This document shows positions 26,617-34,719 of a DNA stretch of 64,000 bases, piece after piece; positions within the stretch are counted from its first letter, which is position 1, and each line of letters begins with the position of its first letter. This stretch comes from Nitrogeniibacter aestuarii (lineage in GTDB: Bacteria; Pseudomonadota; Gammaproteobacteria; Burkholderiales; Rhodocyclaceae). A program made the translations under genes and the position numbers. The DNA lies in NCBI RefSeq assembly GCF_017309585.1, contig NZ_CP071321.1, forward strand, positions 3,286,001-3,350,000, given 5' to 3'. The notes beneath the pieces were generated by a model. The model did no database searches. It had not been told where the DNA came from and saw only the letters and a program-made list of their open reading frames with translations.

Positions 26617-27813
26617 TCAGAGCGGATATTTGGCCAGCAGACCGGAGAGGTGCTCGACGATGCGCTGTGCCAGCCCCATCTTGCCGCCACGCGGCAGCGG
26701 ATGCTTCCCGTGGTCATCGTAGATCACGACCAGATTCTCGTCGCTACCCAATCCGTCCTGTACCAGATTGCCCACCACCATGGGCACCGCTTTCTTCTGG
26801 CGCTTGCCCTCAGCGTAGGTGTCGAGCGACTGACTCTCGGCCGCAAAGCCCACACAGAAAGGCGGATTCGGGCGCGCCGCGACCTCGGCGAGAATGTCGG
26901 GGTTCGGCACCAGCGTGATGGTCATCGCCTCGCCCGATTTCTTGATCTTGTGTTGGGCGCTGGCCTCGGGACGATAGTCGGCCACGGCGGCAACGCCAAT
27001 GAACACGTCGGCCTCATCAACATGCGCCATGACCGCGTCACGCATCTGCAATGCCGACGCCACATCGATACGCTCCACGCCAAATGGCGTCGGCTGACTC
27101 ACCGGGCCACTGACCAGAACCACACGGGCACCGGCATGGGCACAAGCACGTGCAAGCGCGTACCCCATCTTGCCGGAACTGCTGTTGGTAATCCCGCGCA
27201 CCGGATCGATGGACTCGAAGGTGGGGCCGGCCGTCATTACCACCGTCTTGCCGGCCAGCCACTTGGGCTGAAAATGGTCGCAGATGGCTTCGTAGAGGGT
27301 GTCAGGCTCGAGCATGCGGCCCTGCCCCACCTCGCCACAGGCCTGCTCTCCGGCGTCCGGTCCCAACAAGGTCACACCATCGGCGCAAAGCTGAGCCACG
27401 TTCCGGCGGGTGGCCGGGTGCTCCCACATCTGCCGGTTCATGGCCGGAGCGACCATGAGGGGGCAATCGCGAGCCAGACAGAGTGTGGAAAGAAGATCGT
27501 CGCACATGCCATTGGCCAGCTTGGCCATCACGTCCGCCGTGGCGGGCGCGATCACGATCAGATCGGCATCGCGCGACAGATCGATGTGCGCCATGTTGTT
27601 GTCCATGCGCGGATCCCACAGATCGGTCCACACGCGGTGGCCGCTCAGGGCCTGGAAGGTGACCGGCGTCACGAACCGCGCACCGCCTTCGGTCAGCACC
27701 ACATGGACACTGGCACCTGCCTTCACCAGCAGGCGCGTTAACTCGGCCGACTTGTACGCCGCTACGCCACCTGTCACACCCAGGATGACTTTTTTTCCCT
27801 TCAGCTCGACCAT
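26617..27813 (-). CDS. coaBC: Bifunctional phosphopantothenoylcysteine decarboxylase/phosphopantothenate-cysteine ligase
   Basis: A 398-residue fused CoaC-CoaB enzyme of coenzyme A synthesis. The flavin decarboxylase part (residues 1 to about 180) shows VTGGVAAYKSAEL, the substrate-clamp PAMNRQMWEHPATRRN and the active-site Cys region; the ligase part shows VMTAGPTFESIDPVRGITNSSSGKMG. The start MVELKGK has GAGAA upstream; ten extra codons in the open frame look spurious. It diverges from radC with a 53-bp gap. Confidence 0.96.
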   Translation of the reverse strand: MVELKGKKVILGVTGGVAAYKSAELTRLLVKAGASVHVVLTEGGARFVTPVTFQALSGHRVWTDLWDPRMDNNMAHIDLSRDADLIVIAPATADVMAKLANGMCDDLLSTLCLARDCPLMVAPAMNRQMWEHPATRRNVAQLCADGVTLLGPDAGEQACGEVGQGRMLEPDTLYEAICDHFQPKWLAGKTVVMTAGPTFESIDPVRGITNSSSGKMGYALARACAHAGARVVLVSGPVSQPTPFGVERIDVASALQMRDAVMAHVDEADVFIGVAAVADYRPEASAQHKIKKSGEAMTITLVPNPDILAEVAARPNPPFCVGFAAESQSLDTYAEGKRQKKAVPMVVGNLVQDGLGSDENLVVIYDDHGKHPLPRGGKMGLAQRIVEHLSGLLAKYPL

Positions 27814-27866
27814 GACATTCTCATAATCTCTGCGTCGGCACATACCGACCCGAAGGATTGTACTTC

Positions 27867-28541
27867 ATGGCCATTACCGACTGGCCGGCCAGCGAACGGC
27901 CCAGAGAAAAGCTGATCAAGCACGGGCCACAGGCATTGAGCGACGCCGAACTGCTCGCCATCTTCCTGCGAGTGGGCATCGTCGGCAAAAGCGCTGTCGA
28001 CCTGGCTCGCGACCTGCTGGTGCACTTCGGCAGCCTCAATGCCTTGTGTGCCGCGTCGTGCGACGATCTGTGCGCTGTCCCGGGCATGGGGATCGCCAAG
28101 TACAGCCAGCTGCAGGCCACCCTCGAAATGGCACGCCGAACGCTTTCGACCGAACTGATCGAACGAGATGTCTTCGACGCGCCCGAGAAGGTGCGCCATT
28201 GGCTGCGCCTGCGTCTGGGCGAACTCGGGCACGAGGAATTCCATATTCTCCTGCTTGACGCACAGAATCGTCTGATCCACGCCGAAGCGCTCTTTCGCGG
28301 CACGCTGACACAAACCAGCGTCTATCCGCGTGAAGTCGTCAAGCTGGCACTGCGGTACAATGCGGCGGCCTTGTTGCTGGCGCACAATCACCCGTCGGGT
28401 TGCGCCGAACCCAGCACGGCAGACCATGCGCTCACCCGCAGTTTGCGCGACGCACTGGCCCTGGTGGACGTCCGCGTACTCGACCATTTCGTCGTCACCC
28501 GAACCCACACGGTCTCTTTCGCCGAATCCGGCTGGATATGA
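27867..28541 (+). CDS. radC: RadC-family JAB/MPN-domain protein
   Basis: A 224-residue protein. An N-terminal helix-hairpin-helix region (about residues 40-100, ending VPGMGIAKYSQLQATLEMARR) precedes a JAB1/MPN domain with its zinc signature in LLAHNHPSGCAEPSTAD (H-x-H-x7-S-x2-D). The biochemical role of RadC is unsettled despite the old repair name. The ATG has AAGGA upstream; a TTG nine bases earlier opens the frame. Followed by rpmB, a common neighbour. Confidence 0.93.
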   Translation: MAITDWPASERPREKLIKHGPQALSDAELLAIFLRVGIVGKSAVDLARDLLVHFGSLNALCAASCDDLCAVPGMGIAKYSQLQATLEMARRTLSTELIERDVFDAPEKVRHWLRLRLGELGHEEFHILLLDAQNRLIHAEALFRGTLTQTSVYPREVVKLALRYNAAALLLAHNHPSGCAEPSTADHALTRSLRDALALVDVRVLDHFVVTRTHTVSFAESGWI

Positions 28542-28569
28542 CCGGCCGGGCAATTATCGCCGGAAGGTG

Positions 28570-28599
28570 TTGATCTCTCATCGAAAGATGTTGTATGAT
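28570..28599 (+). promoter_or_regulatory. Predicted promoter for rpmB-rpmG
   Basis: TTGATC, an 18-bp spacer and TATGAT (28594-28599), placing a transcription start about 35 nt before rpmB. Confidence 0.55.
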
Positions 28600-28640
28600 C
28601 GGCGGCTTTCTCGAAAACCGAATTTATCTGGAGCACAGTC

Positions 28641-28877
28641 ATGGCTCGCGTTTGCCAAGTGACCGGTAAGGCACCGATGGTGGGTAACAACGTTTCCCAC
28701 GCCCAAAACAAGACCAAGCGTCGTTTCCTGCCCAACCTGCAGTACCGCAAGTTCTGGAGCGAAGCTGAAAACCGCTGGATTCGTCTGCGCGTTTCCAACG
28801 CCGGCCTGCGTACCATCGACAAGAAGGGTATCGATGTGGTCGTGTCCGAGCTGCGTGCTCGCGGCGACAAGATCTAA
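28641..28877 (+). CDS. rpmB: 50S ribosomal protein L28
   Basis: A 78-residue basic protein matching bacterial L28 throughout: MARVCQVTGKAPMVGNNVSH, KTKRRFLPNLQ and the conserved RLRVSNAGLRTIDKKGID. TGGAG lies upstream. First gene of a two-gene ribosomal operon with rpmG 25 bp later. Confidence 0.98.
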   Translation: MARVCQVTGKAPMVGNNVSHAQNKTKRRFLPNLQYRKFWSEAENRWIRLRVSNAGLRTIDKKGIDVVVSELRARGDKI

Positions 28878-28902
28878 CCCCAAGCTCTAGACGGAGACTG
28901 AC

Positions 28903-29070
28903 ATGGCCAAAGGCGCCCGCGAAAAAATCAAGCTCGAGTCCAGTGCTGGCACGGGTCACTTCTACACCACCAGCAAGAACAAGCGCACCACGCCGCAGAA
29001 GCTGGAGTTCATGAAGTTTGATCCAGTGGCACGCAAGCACGTGCTCTACAAGGAAACCAAGCTGAAGTAA
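28903..29070 (+). CDS. rpmG: 50S ribosomal protein L33
   Basis: A 55-residue protein beginning MAKGAREKIKLESSAGTGHF and ending YKETKLK, nearly identical in layout to E. coli L33. It has no zinc-binding cysteines, i.e. the zinc-independent C-minus form. CGGAG precedes the ATG. Confidence 0.97.
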   Translation: MAKGAREKIKLESSAGTGHFYTTSKNKRTTPQKLEFMKFDPVARKHVLYKETKLK

Positions 29071-29108
29071 TCCCCTCCGGGGAAAACTCCAGAGCGTTTT
29101 CGAAGCAC

Positions 29109-29137
29109 GAGGCCCGCATTGCGGGCCTCAGCTTTTT
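29109..29137 (+). terminator. Rho-independent terminator of rpmB-rpmG
   Basis: Nine-bp stem GAGGCCCGC/GCGGGCCTC with an ATT loop, followed by AGCTTTTTC; 38 bp after rpmG. Confidence 0.88.
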
Positions 29138-29176
29138 CGGCGTCGCGCTGATGCCGCACGCCGGAGCGAGCACAAA

Positions 29177-29207
29177 ATAAAACGGCTGCCGTATGGCAGC
29201 CGTTTTT
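29177..29207. terminator. Second, bidirectional hairpin terminator between rpmG and the cold-shock gene
   Basis: Ten-bp stem AACGGCTGCC/GGCAGCCGTT with a GTAT loop, TTTTTT on the plus side and an A-rich left flank, so it also serves the minus-strand cold-shock gene. Confidence 0.85.
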
Positions 29208-29245
29208 TGTTGTAATCCCGACAATGCGTCGGGAGACCTCCCAGA

Positions 29246-29449
29246 TCAGGCGCGCTGAATGTTGGAAGCCTGCTTGCCCTTCGGGCCTTGCGTGACTTCG
29301 AAGCTCACCTTCTCACCTTCTTTGAGCGACTTGAAGCCGTTCATGTTAATTGCGGAAAAGTGGGCGAAGAGATCCTCGCTGCCATCATCCGGGGTGATAA
29401 AGCCAAAACCCTTGGCGTCGTTGAACCACTTCACAGTACCAGTTGCCAT
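29246..29449 (-). CDS. Cold-shock domain protein (CspA family)
   Basis: A 67-residue OB-fold RNA/DNA-binding protein. RNP1 (KGFGFI, residues 13-18) and RNP2 (DLFAHF, residues 26-31) are intact. Such proteins melt RNA structure and act as antiterminators. AAGGCAAG lies before the ATG. Upstream is a long leader, predicted at about 105 nt, as is usual for csp genes controlled after transcription. Whether this copy is cold-induced or constitutive cannot be told. Confidence 0.96.
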   Translation of the reverse strand: MATGTVKWFNDAKGFGFITPDDGSEDLFAHFSAINMNGFKSLKEGEKVSFEVTQGPKGKQASNIQRA

Positions 29450-29563
29450 CTTGCCTTAGTCCTCACAAACATCTTTTTTCGTCTCGCCCGGAACCCCGGA
29501 CAGTCCCCGGAGGTCACTGACTATGAATGGAACAGAGCCGCGATCCCCATGGGTACAAATCCG

Positions 29564-29592
29564 CTTTTACCCAGTTGTCCCAAAGGCGTCAA
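29564..29592 (-). promoter_or_regulatory. Predicted promoter of the cold-shock gene with long 5' leader
   Basis: On the minus strand TTGACG (29587-29592), 17-bp spacer, TAAAAG (29564-29569). The gap 29450-29822 (373 bp) between csp and clpS holds no credible gene; the part nearest clpS showed no clear promoter to me. Confidence 0.55.
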
Positions 29593-29822
29593 CGGTTTTT
29601 TCTCCAAAAAAGATGTTGCAATACAGCAAATTAGCCCCATATGTGGAACTGATCTAACAGGTTTTCACCAAGGCGCATCCTGAAAACCAAAGCGGTCGCT
29701 GGACCAAAATCTGGCAGGCAAATTGCTCGCAGTGCAGCAAAGGCACTTTGAGCTTCAAGTGTGAATTAAGCACCGATTTGGTCCTTGTTCATCGCTTGCC
29801 AACCAACGACGCTTGATTAAGA

Positions 29823-30140
29823 ATGAGTTTCATGGCCATTCGGAAACAAGATGATTCGCTACTGGAGGCCGAGAAGACCCGTGTGGGTCCTCCTCGGATG
29901 TTCAAGGTGCTTCTGCTCAACGATGACTACACCCCCATGGACTTCGTTGTCAGCGTGCTACAGAAGTTTTTTATCATGGACCGGGAGCGCGCTACCCGCG
30001 TGATGCTTCAGGTACATACCGAGGGTCGTGGTGAATGTGGTGTCTACCCCAAGGACATTGCCGCGACCAAAGTTGAGCAAGTCATCGCATACGCCAGGCA
30101 ACACCAACATCCCCTGGCCTGTGTGATGGAGGAGAACTAA
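29823..30140 (+). CDS. clpS: ATP-dependent Clp protease adaptor ClpS
   Basis: A 105-residue adaptor that delivers N-degron substrates to ClpAP. The binding-pocket segment VLLLNDDYTPMDFVV is present, with the conserved NDD..TPM motif, as is the MLQVHTEGRGECGVYPKDIA segment. Two in-frame ATGs (29823, 29832) are possible; neither has a strong ribosome-binding site. clpA starts two bases after the stop. Confidence 0.96.
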   Translation: MSFMAIRKQDDSLLEAEKTRVGPPRMFKVLLLNDDYTPMDFVVSVLQKFFIMDRERATRVMLQVHTEGRGECGVYPKDIAATKVEQVIAYARQHQHPLACVMEEN

Positions 30141-30142
30141 GC

Positions 30143-32425
30143 ATGATTGCGCAAGAACTGGAAGTCAGCCTCCACATGGCCTTCGTCGAGGCCCGGCAAA
30201 AGCGGCATGAGTTCATCACGGTCGAGCACCTGCTTCTGGCCCTGCTGGACAATCCGTCCGCCGCGGAGGTTCTCCGTGCCTGCTCAGCCAACATCGACAC
30301 GCTGCGCAAGGAGCTCAACGATTTCATCGATGAGCACACGCCGACGGTCGAAGGTGAAGACGAGATCGACACCCAGCCCACGCTGGGTTTCCAGCGCGTC
30401 ATCCAGCGCGCGATCCTGCACGTCCAGTCGTCCGGCAAGAAGGAAGTGACTGGCGCGAATGTGCTGGTGGCGATCTTCGGCGAAAAAGAGTCCCACGCCG
30501 TGTATTTCCTTCAGCGGCAAGATATCTCCCGTCTGGACGTGGTGAATTTCATCTCGCACGGGATTGCCAAGGACAACGCGCCGAGCAATGCACCAGAGGC
30601 GCCGGCAGCCAGCAACGAATCGGAGTCGTCCGAGACCGAAGCTGATGCCCCGCAAGGTGGTGGAGCACTCGAGAATTTCACCCAGAACCTCAACCAGCAG
30701 GCACTGATGGGCAAGATCGATCCGCTCATTGGCCGCGACAAGGAGGTCGAGCGCGTCATCCAGACTCTCTGCCGTCGTCGCAAGAACAATCCGTTGCTGG
30801 TCGGAGAAGCCGGCGTCGGCAAGACCGCGATTGCCGAGGGTCTTGCACGCCGTGTGGTTGAAGGCCGCGTGCCTGAAGTGCTTGCCGATGCCCAGGTGTA
30901 TTCGCTCGACATGGGCGCGCTGCTTGCCGGCACAAAGTATCGAGGCGACTTCGAGCAGCGTCTCAAGGCCGTGCTCAAACAGTTGCTGGATAACACCAAT
31001 GCCATCCTGTTCATTGACGAGATCCACACGCTGATCGGCGCAGGCGCCGCATCGGGCGGGACGCTCGACGCCTCCAATCTGCTCAAGCCGGCCCTGTCTT
31101 CGGGCCAGCTCAAGTGCATCGGCGCCACGACCTACTCCGAGTTCCGGCAGATCTTCGAGAAAGACCACGCGCTTTCACGCCGTTTCCAGAAAATCGACGT
31201 GATGGAGCCTTCGGTGGCCGAAACCGTCGAGATCCTCAAAGGTCTCAAGAGCCGATTCGAGGAACACCACAGCGTGCGCTACTCGAAAGAAGCCATTGCT
31301 TCGGCGGCGGAACTGGCGGCCAAGTACATCAACGACCGCCATCTGCCCGACAAGGCCATCGACGTGATCGACGAAGCTGGTGCTGCTCAGCGCGTGCTGC
31401 CCAAGTCGAAGCAGCGCAAGACGATCGGCAAAGGTGAAATCGAAGAGATCGTGGCGAAGATTGCACGCATTCCGCCGCGCACGGTCTCCAACGACGATAA
31501 GGCTGCGCTCAAGACGCTCGACCGCGATCTGAAGAACGTGGTGTTCGGTCAGGACAATGCCATTGCCGCGCTGGCCAAAGCCATCAAGATGTCACGATCC
31601 GGCCTGGGCAACCCCGGCAAGCCGATCGGCAGCTTCCTGTTCAGCGGCCCCACGGGCGTTGGCAAGACCGAGGTCGCGCGTCAGCTGGCTTACACGCTGG
31701 GTATCGATCTGGAACGTTTCGACATGTCCGAATACATGGAGCGCCACGCGGTCAGTCGCCTGATCGGTGCGCCTCCGGGATACGTCGGTTTCGACCAGGG
31801 CGGTCTGCTGACCGAAGCGGTAAACAAGAAGCCGCACTGTGTGCTGTTGCTCGACGAAATCGAAAAGGCTCACCCGGATATCTACAACATCCTGCTGCAG
31901 GTCATGGACCATGGCACCCTGACGGACAACAACGGCCGTCAGACCGATTTCCGCAACGTGATCATCATCATGACCACCAACGCGGGCGCCGAGGCCATGC
32001 AGAAGCCGGTGATGGGGTTCTCTGCCAAGCGCGAGACGGGTGACGAGATGGGTGACATCAAGCGCATGTTCTCTCCCGAGTTCCGCAACCGCCTGGATGC
32101 CATCATCCCGTTCAAGGCGCTGGACAACGAGATCATCCTGCGGGTGGTGGACAAGTTCCTCACCCAGCTCGAAGCCCAGCTGCACGAGAAAAAGGTGGAG
32201 GCCACCTTTACCGACAAGCTGCGTACATGGCTGGCAGCCGAAGGCTTCGATCCGCTCATGGGTGCCCGCCCGATGGCTCGCCTCATCCAGGACTCGATCC
32301 GCTCGGCCCTGGCCGACGAGTTGCTCTTCGGCAAACTGGTCGATGGCGGCAAGGTGCTCATCGACATGGACGACGAAGAGAAGATCACCCTCACCTTCGA
32401 CGAAGAACTCGCCACGACGTCCTGA
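30143..32425 (+). CDS. clpA: ATP-dependent Clp protease ATP-binding subunit ClpA
   Basis: A 760-residue AAA+ unfoldase. It has an N-terminal Clp_N repeat domain (residues 1 to about 145, start MIAQELEVSLHMAFVEARQK), an acidic linker, a first AAA module with Walker A GEAGVGKTA and Walker B ILFIDEIHT, and a second with GPTGVGKTE and LLLDEIEKAHPD; sensor and arginine-finger regions are intact. It lacks the long ClpB middle domain, which separates it from ClpB. GGAGG, inside the end of clpS, serves the start, so the pair is translationally coupled. Confidence 0.98.
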   Translation: MIAQELEVSLHMAFVEARQKRHEFITVEHLLLALLDNPSAAEVLRACSANIDTLRKELNDFIDEHTPTVEGEDEIDTQPTLGFQRVIQRAILHVQSSGKKEVTGANVLVAIFGEKESHAVYFLQRQDISRLDVVNFISHGIAKDNAPSNAPEAPAASNESESSETEADAPQGGGALENFTQNLNQQALMGKIDPLIGRDKEVERVIQTLCRRRKNNPLLVGEAGVGKTAIAEGLARRVVEGRVPEVLADAQVYSLDMGALLAGTKYRGDFEQRLKAVLKQLLDNTNAILFIDEIHTLIGAGAASGGTLDASNLLKPALSSGQLKCIGATTYSEFRQIFEKDHALSRRFQKIDVMEPSVAETVEILKGLKSRFEEHHSVRYSKEAIASAAELAAKYINDRHLPDKAIDVIDEAGAAQRVLPKSKQRKTIGKGEIEEIVAKIARIPPRTVSNDDKAALKTLDRDLKNVVFGQDNAIAALAKAIKMSRSGLGNPGKPIGSFLFSGPTGVGKTEVARQLAYTLGIDLERFDMSEYMERHAVSRLIGAPPGYVGFDQGGLLTEAVNKKPHCVLLLDEIEKAHPDIYNILLQVMDHGTLTDNNGRQTDFRNVIIIMTTNAGAEAMQKPVMGFSAKRETGDEMGDIKRMFSPEFRNRLDAIIPFKALDNEIILRVVDKFLTQLEAQLHEKKVEATFTDKLRTWLAAEGFDPLMGARPMARLIQDSIRSALADELLFGKLVDGGKVLIDMDDEEKITLTFDEELATTS

Positions 32426-32444
32426 GCGTCACGGTGATGAACAA

Positions 32445-32472
32445 GGCGGCCCTCCGGGGCCGCCATTTTTTT
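32445..32472 (+). terminator. Rho-independent terminator of clpSA
   Basis: Eight-bp stem GGCGGCCC/GGGCCGCC followed by ATTTTTTT, 20 bp after clpA. Confidence 0.88.
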
Positions 32473-32529
32473 GCCAACTGGTAAACTTCTTTCAAGCTTC
32501 TCTCATCCATCGCTACAGGAAGAATCACA

Positions 32530-33009
32530 ATGACTTTCCAGACTGCTGATCTGTGCGACACCCACGACAAGGCGGTGCGCGTCGTCGAGCCCATGTTCAA
32601 CAGCTACGGCGGCAAATCGGTCTTTTGCGGCCCGATCACGACACTCAAGCTGTTCGAAGACAACACACTGGTGCGCTCCACCCTCGAAGGCCCGGGCGAA
32701 GGCCGCGTTCTCGTGGTCGATGGCGGTGGCTCCATGCGCTGCGCCATGGTCGGCGACCAGCTGGGTGTTCTGGCGGTGAAGAACGGCTGGGCTGGCATCG
32801 TCGTCTATGGCTGCATTCGCGACTCCAAGGCCATGGGTGAGATGGATGTCGGTGTCTTTGCCCTGGGCACCAACCCGCGCAAAAGCGTCAAGAAGGGCGT
32901 CGGCGATACGGATATTCCTGTCACCTTCGGCGGCGTCACCTTTACGCCGGGCGAGTACCTGTATGCCGATGAAGACGGCGTCATCGTGAGTGAAAATGCC
33001 CTGACCTGA
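32530..33009 (+). CDS. rraA: RraA-family protein (RNase E regulator / HMG-CHA aldolase-like)
   Basis: A 159-residue protein of standard RraA length. Family segments: GGKSVFCGPITTLKLFEDN, GRVLVVDGGGSMRCAMVGDQL and GWAGIVVYGCIRDS. In E. coli RraA binds RNase E and reduces its activity; related proteins have 4-hydroxy-4-methyl-2-oxoglutarate aldolase or oxaloacetate decarboxylase activity, and the G-D-x(20)-R-D metal/substrate motif needed for this is present here (GDQL ... IRDS), so both roles remain possible. AGGA lies ten bases upstream. Confidence 0.92.
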   Translation: MTFQTADLCDTHDKAVRVVEPMFNSYGGKSVFCGPITTLKLFEDNTLVRSTLEGPGEGRVLVVDGGGSMRCAMVGDQLGVLAVKNGWAGIVVYGCIRDSKAMGEMDVGVFALGTNPRKSVKKGVGDTDIPVTFGGVTFTPGEYLYADEDGVIVSENALT

Positions 33010-33026
33010 ACGTGCAATGCGGCAAT

Positions 33027-33049
33027 CGAGGCGACCGATCGTCGCCTCG
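33027..33049 (+). terminator. Hairpin after rraA
   Basis: Nine-bp stem CGAGGCGAC/GTCGCCTCG with a five-base loop, 17 bp after the stop. The T-tract is poor, so termination is uncertain. Confidence 0.4.
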
Positions 33050-33073
33050 ACCGGCGATTTCATTTCACAACGT

Positions 33074-33155
33074 GAATTACGTTTCATAATTCAAAACACG
33101 ACGCATAATGCGTTGATTTTTTTGTGTTATTTTTTTTCTTATATCTTATATAAGA
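33074..33155. promoter_or_regulatory. Three inverted repeats upstream of the aceA promoter
   Basis: An AT-rich stretch inside the 298-bp gap 33010-33307. It holds GAATTA-N7-TAATTC (33074-33092), ACGCAT-A-ATGCGT (33101-33113) and the perfect 12-bp palindrome TCTTATATAAGA (33144-33155), the last ending five bases before the predicted -35. These are likely operator or activator sites for acetate-responsive control of isocitrate lyase. Confidence 0.45.
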
Positions 33156-33159
33156 CCTA

Positions 33160-33188
33160 TTGCTGCTCTGCAAAATAACGCCTATACT
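33160..33188 (+). promoter_or_regulatory. Predicted aceA promoter
   Basis: TTGCTG (33160-33165), a 17-bp spacer and TATACT (33183-33188), giving a leader of about 110 nt. The weak -35 is consistent with dependence on an activator. Confidence 0.55.
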
Positions 33189-33307
33189 TCCCCTCACTTG
33201 AACGATGGCCGTTGCCCTCTTCAAACGAAGTTGAATCGGGTGTCGAAGTCGCTTCGGCAAACGAGAACTATCTCCCTCCCTGATCACTGCAACACAAGGA
33301 ATTGATC

Positions 33308-34621
33308 ATGTCCCTGACTCGCGAACAGCAAATCGCCGCCCTGGAAAAAGACTGGGCAGAAAACCCCCGTTGGAAAGGCGTCAAGCGCGGCTACTCCGCA
33401 GCCGACGTCGTGCGCCTGCGCGGCAGCCTGCAGCCGGAATACACGCTGGCCAAGCGTGGTGCCGAGAAGCTGTGGGACAAGGTGAACGGTTCCGCCAAGA
33501 AAGGCTACGTGAATGCCTTCGGCGCCATCACCGCCGGTCAGGCCATGCAGCAGGCCAAGGCTGGTCTGGAAGCCGTGTATCTGTCCGGCTGGCAGGTCGC
33601 CGCCGACGGCAACACCTCCGAAACCATGTACCCGGATCAGTCCCTGTACGCCTACGACTCCGTGCCGACCATGGTGCGTCGTATCAACAACACCTTCAAG
33701 CGCGCTGACGAGATCCAGTGGGCCAAGGGCGTCAACGAGGGCGACGAAGCCTTCATCGACTACTTCCTGCCGATCGTTGCTGACGCTGAAGCCGGTTTCG
33801 GTGGCGTGCTGAACGCCTTCGAACTGATGAAGAACATGATCGCTGCTGGCGCATCCGGTGTTCACTTCGAAGACCAGCTGGCTGCCGTGAAGAAGTGCGG
33901 TCACATGGGTGGCAAGGTGCTGGTGCCGACCCGCGAAGCGTGCGAGAAGCTCATCGCTGCCCGTTTCGCCGCTGACGTCATGAACGTGCCGACCCTGATC
34001 CTGGCCCGTACCGACGCAGAAGCCGCCAACCTGCTGACCTCCGACTACGACGCCAACGACAAGCCGTTCCTGACCGGCGAGCGCACCCAGGAAGGTTTCT
34101 ACCGCGTCAAGAACGGTCTGGAGCAGTCCATCTCCCGCGGTGTTGCCTATGCACCGTACGCCGACCTCGTGTGGTGCGAGACCGGCACGCCGGATCTGGG
34201 CTTCGCGCGCGAATTCGCCCAGGCCGTGCATGCCGAGTGCCCGGGCAAGCTGCTGTCCTACAACTGCTCGCCGTCCTTCAACTGGAAGAAGAACCTGGAC
34301 GATGCCACCATCGCCAAGTTCCAGGACGAGCTGTCTGCACTGGGCTACAAGTTCCAGTTCATTACCCTCGCCGGTATCCACCTGATGTGGTACAACACCT
34401 TCCAGTTCGCATACAACTATGCGCGCGGCGAAGGCATGAAGCACTACACCGAGATGGTTCAGGAGCCGGAATTCGCTGCTCGCGACAAGGGCTACACCTT
34501 CGTGTCGCACCAGCAGGAAGTCGGTGCTGGCTACTTCGACGACGTGACCACCGTGATCCAGGGCGGTTCTTCCTCCGTGAAGGCCCTGACCGGTTCCACC
34601 GAAGAAGAGCAGTTCCACTAA
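33308..34621 (+). CDS. aceA: Isocitrate lyase
   Basis: A 437-residue enzyme cleaving isocitrate to succinate and glyoxylate, the first step of the glyoxylate shunt. The catalytic KKCGHMGGK motif places the active Cys at residue 197; GYVNAFGAITAGQAMQQAKA and YNCSPSFNWKKNL are further hallmarks. It starts at the ATG preceded by AAGGA; a TTG two codons earlier opens the frame. No malate synthase is visible in the window. It competes with Icd for isocitrate, and AceK in this window controls that split. Confidence 0.97.
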   Translation: MSLTREQQIAALEKDWAENPRWKGVKRGYSAADVVRLRGSLQPEYTLAKRGAEKLWDKVNGSAKKGYVNAFGAITAGQAMQQAKAGLEAVYLSGWQVAADGNTSETMYPDQSLYAYDSVPTMVRRINNTFKRADEIQWAKGVNEGDEAFIDYFLPIVADAEAGFGGVLNAFELMKNMIAAGASGVHFEDQLAAVKKCGHMGGKVLVPTREACEKLIAARFAADVMNVPTLILARTDAEAANLLTSDYDANDKPFLTGERTQEGFYRVKNGLEQSISRGVAYAPYADLVWCETGTPDLGFAREFAQAVHAECPGKLLSYNCSPSFNWKKNLDDATIAKFQDELSALGYKFQFITLAGIHLMWYNTFQFAYNYARGEGMKHYTEMVQEPEFAARDKGYTFVSHQQEVGAGYFDDVTTVIQGGSSSVKALTGSTEEEQFH

Positions 34622-34658
34622 GATTCGTGATCGCTGGCCTTGTGGCCGGCACACGAAG

Positions 34659-34685
34659 AAACAGCCGCCCTCGGGCGGCTGTTTT
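34659..34685. terminator. Bidirectional terminator between aceA and the diguanylate cyclase gene
   Basis: Stem CAGCCGCC/GGCGGCTG extended by A-T pairs, with a T-run on either strand. Confidence 0.85.
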
Positions 34686-34719
34686 CATTTCAGGCAGTCT
34701 CGACCCGGGCCGATCGGAG

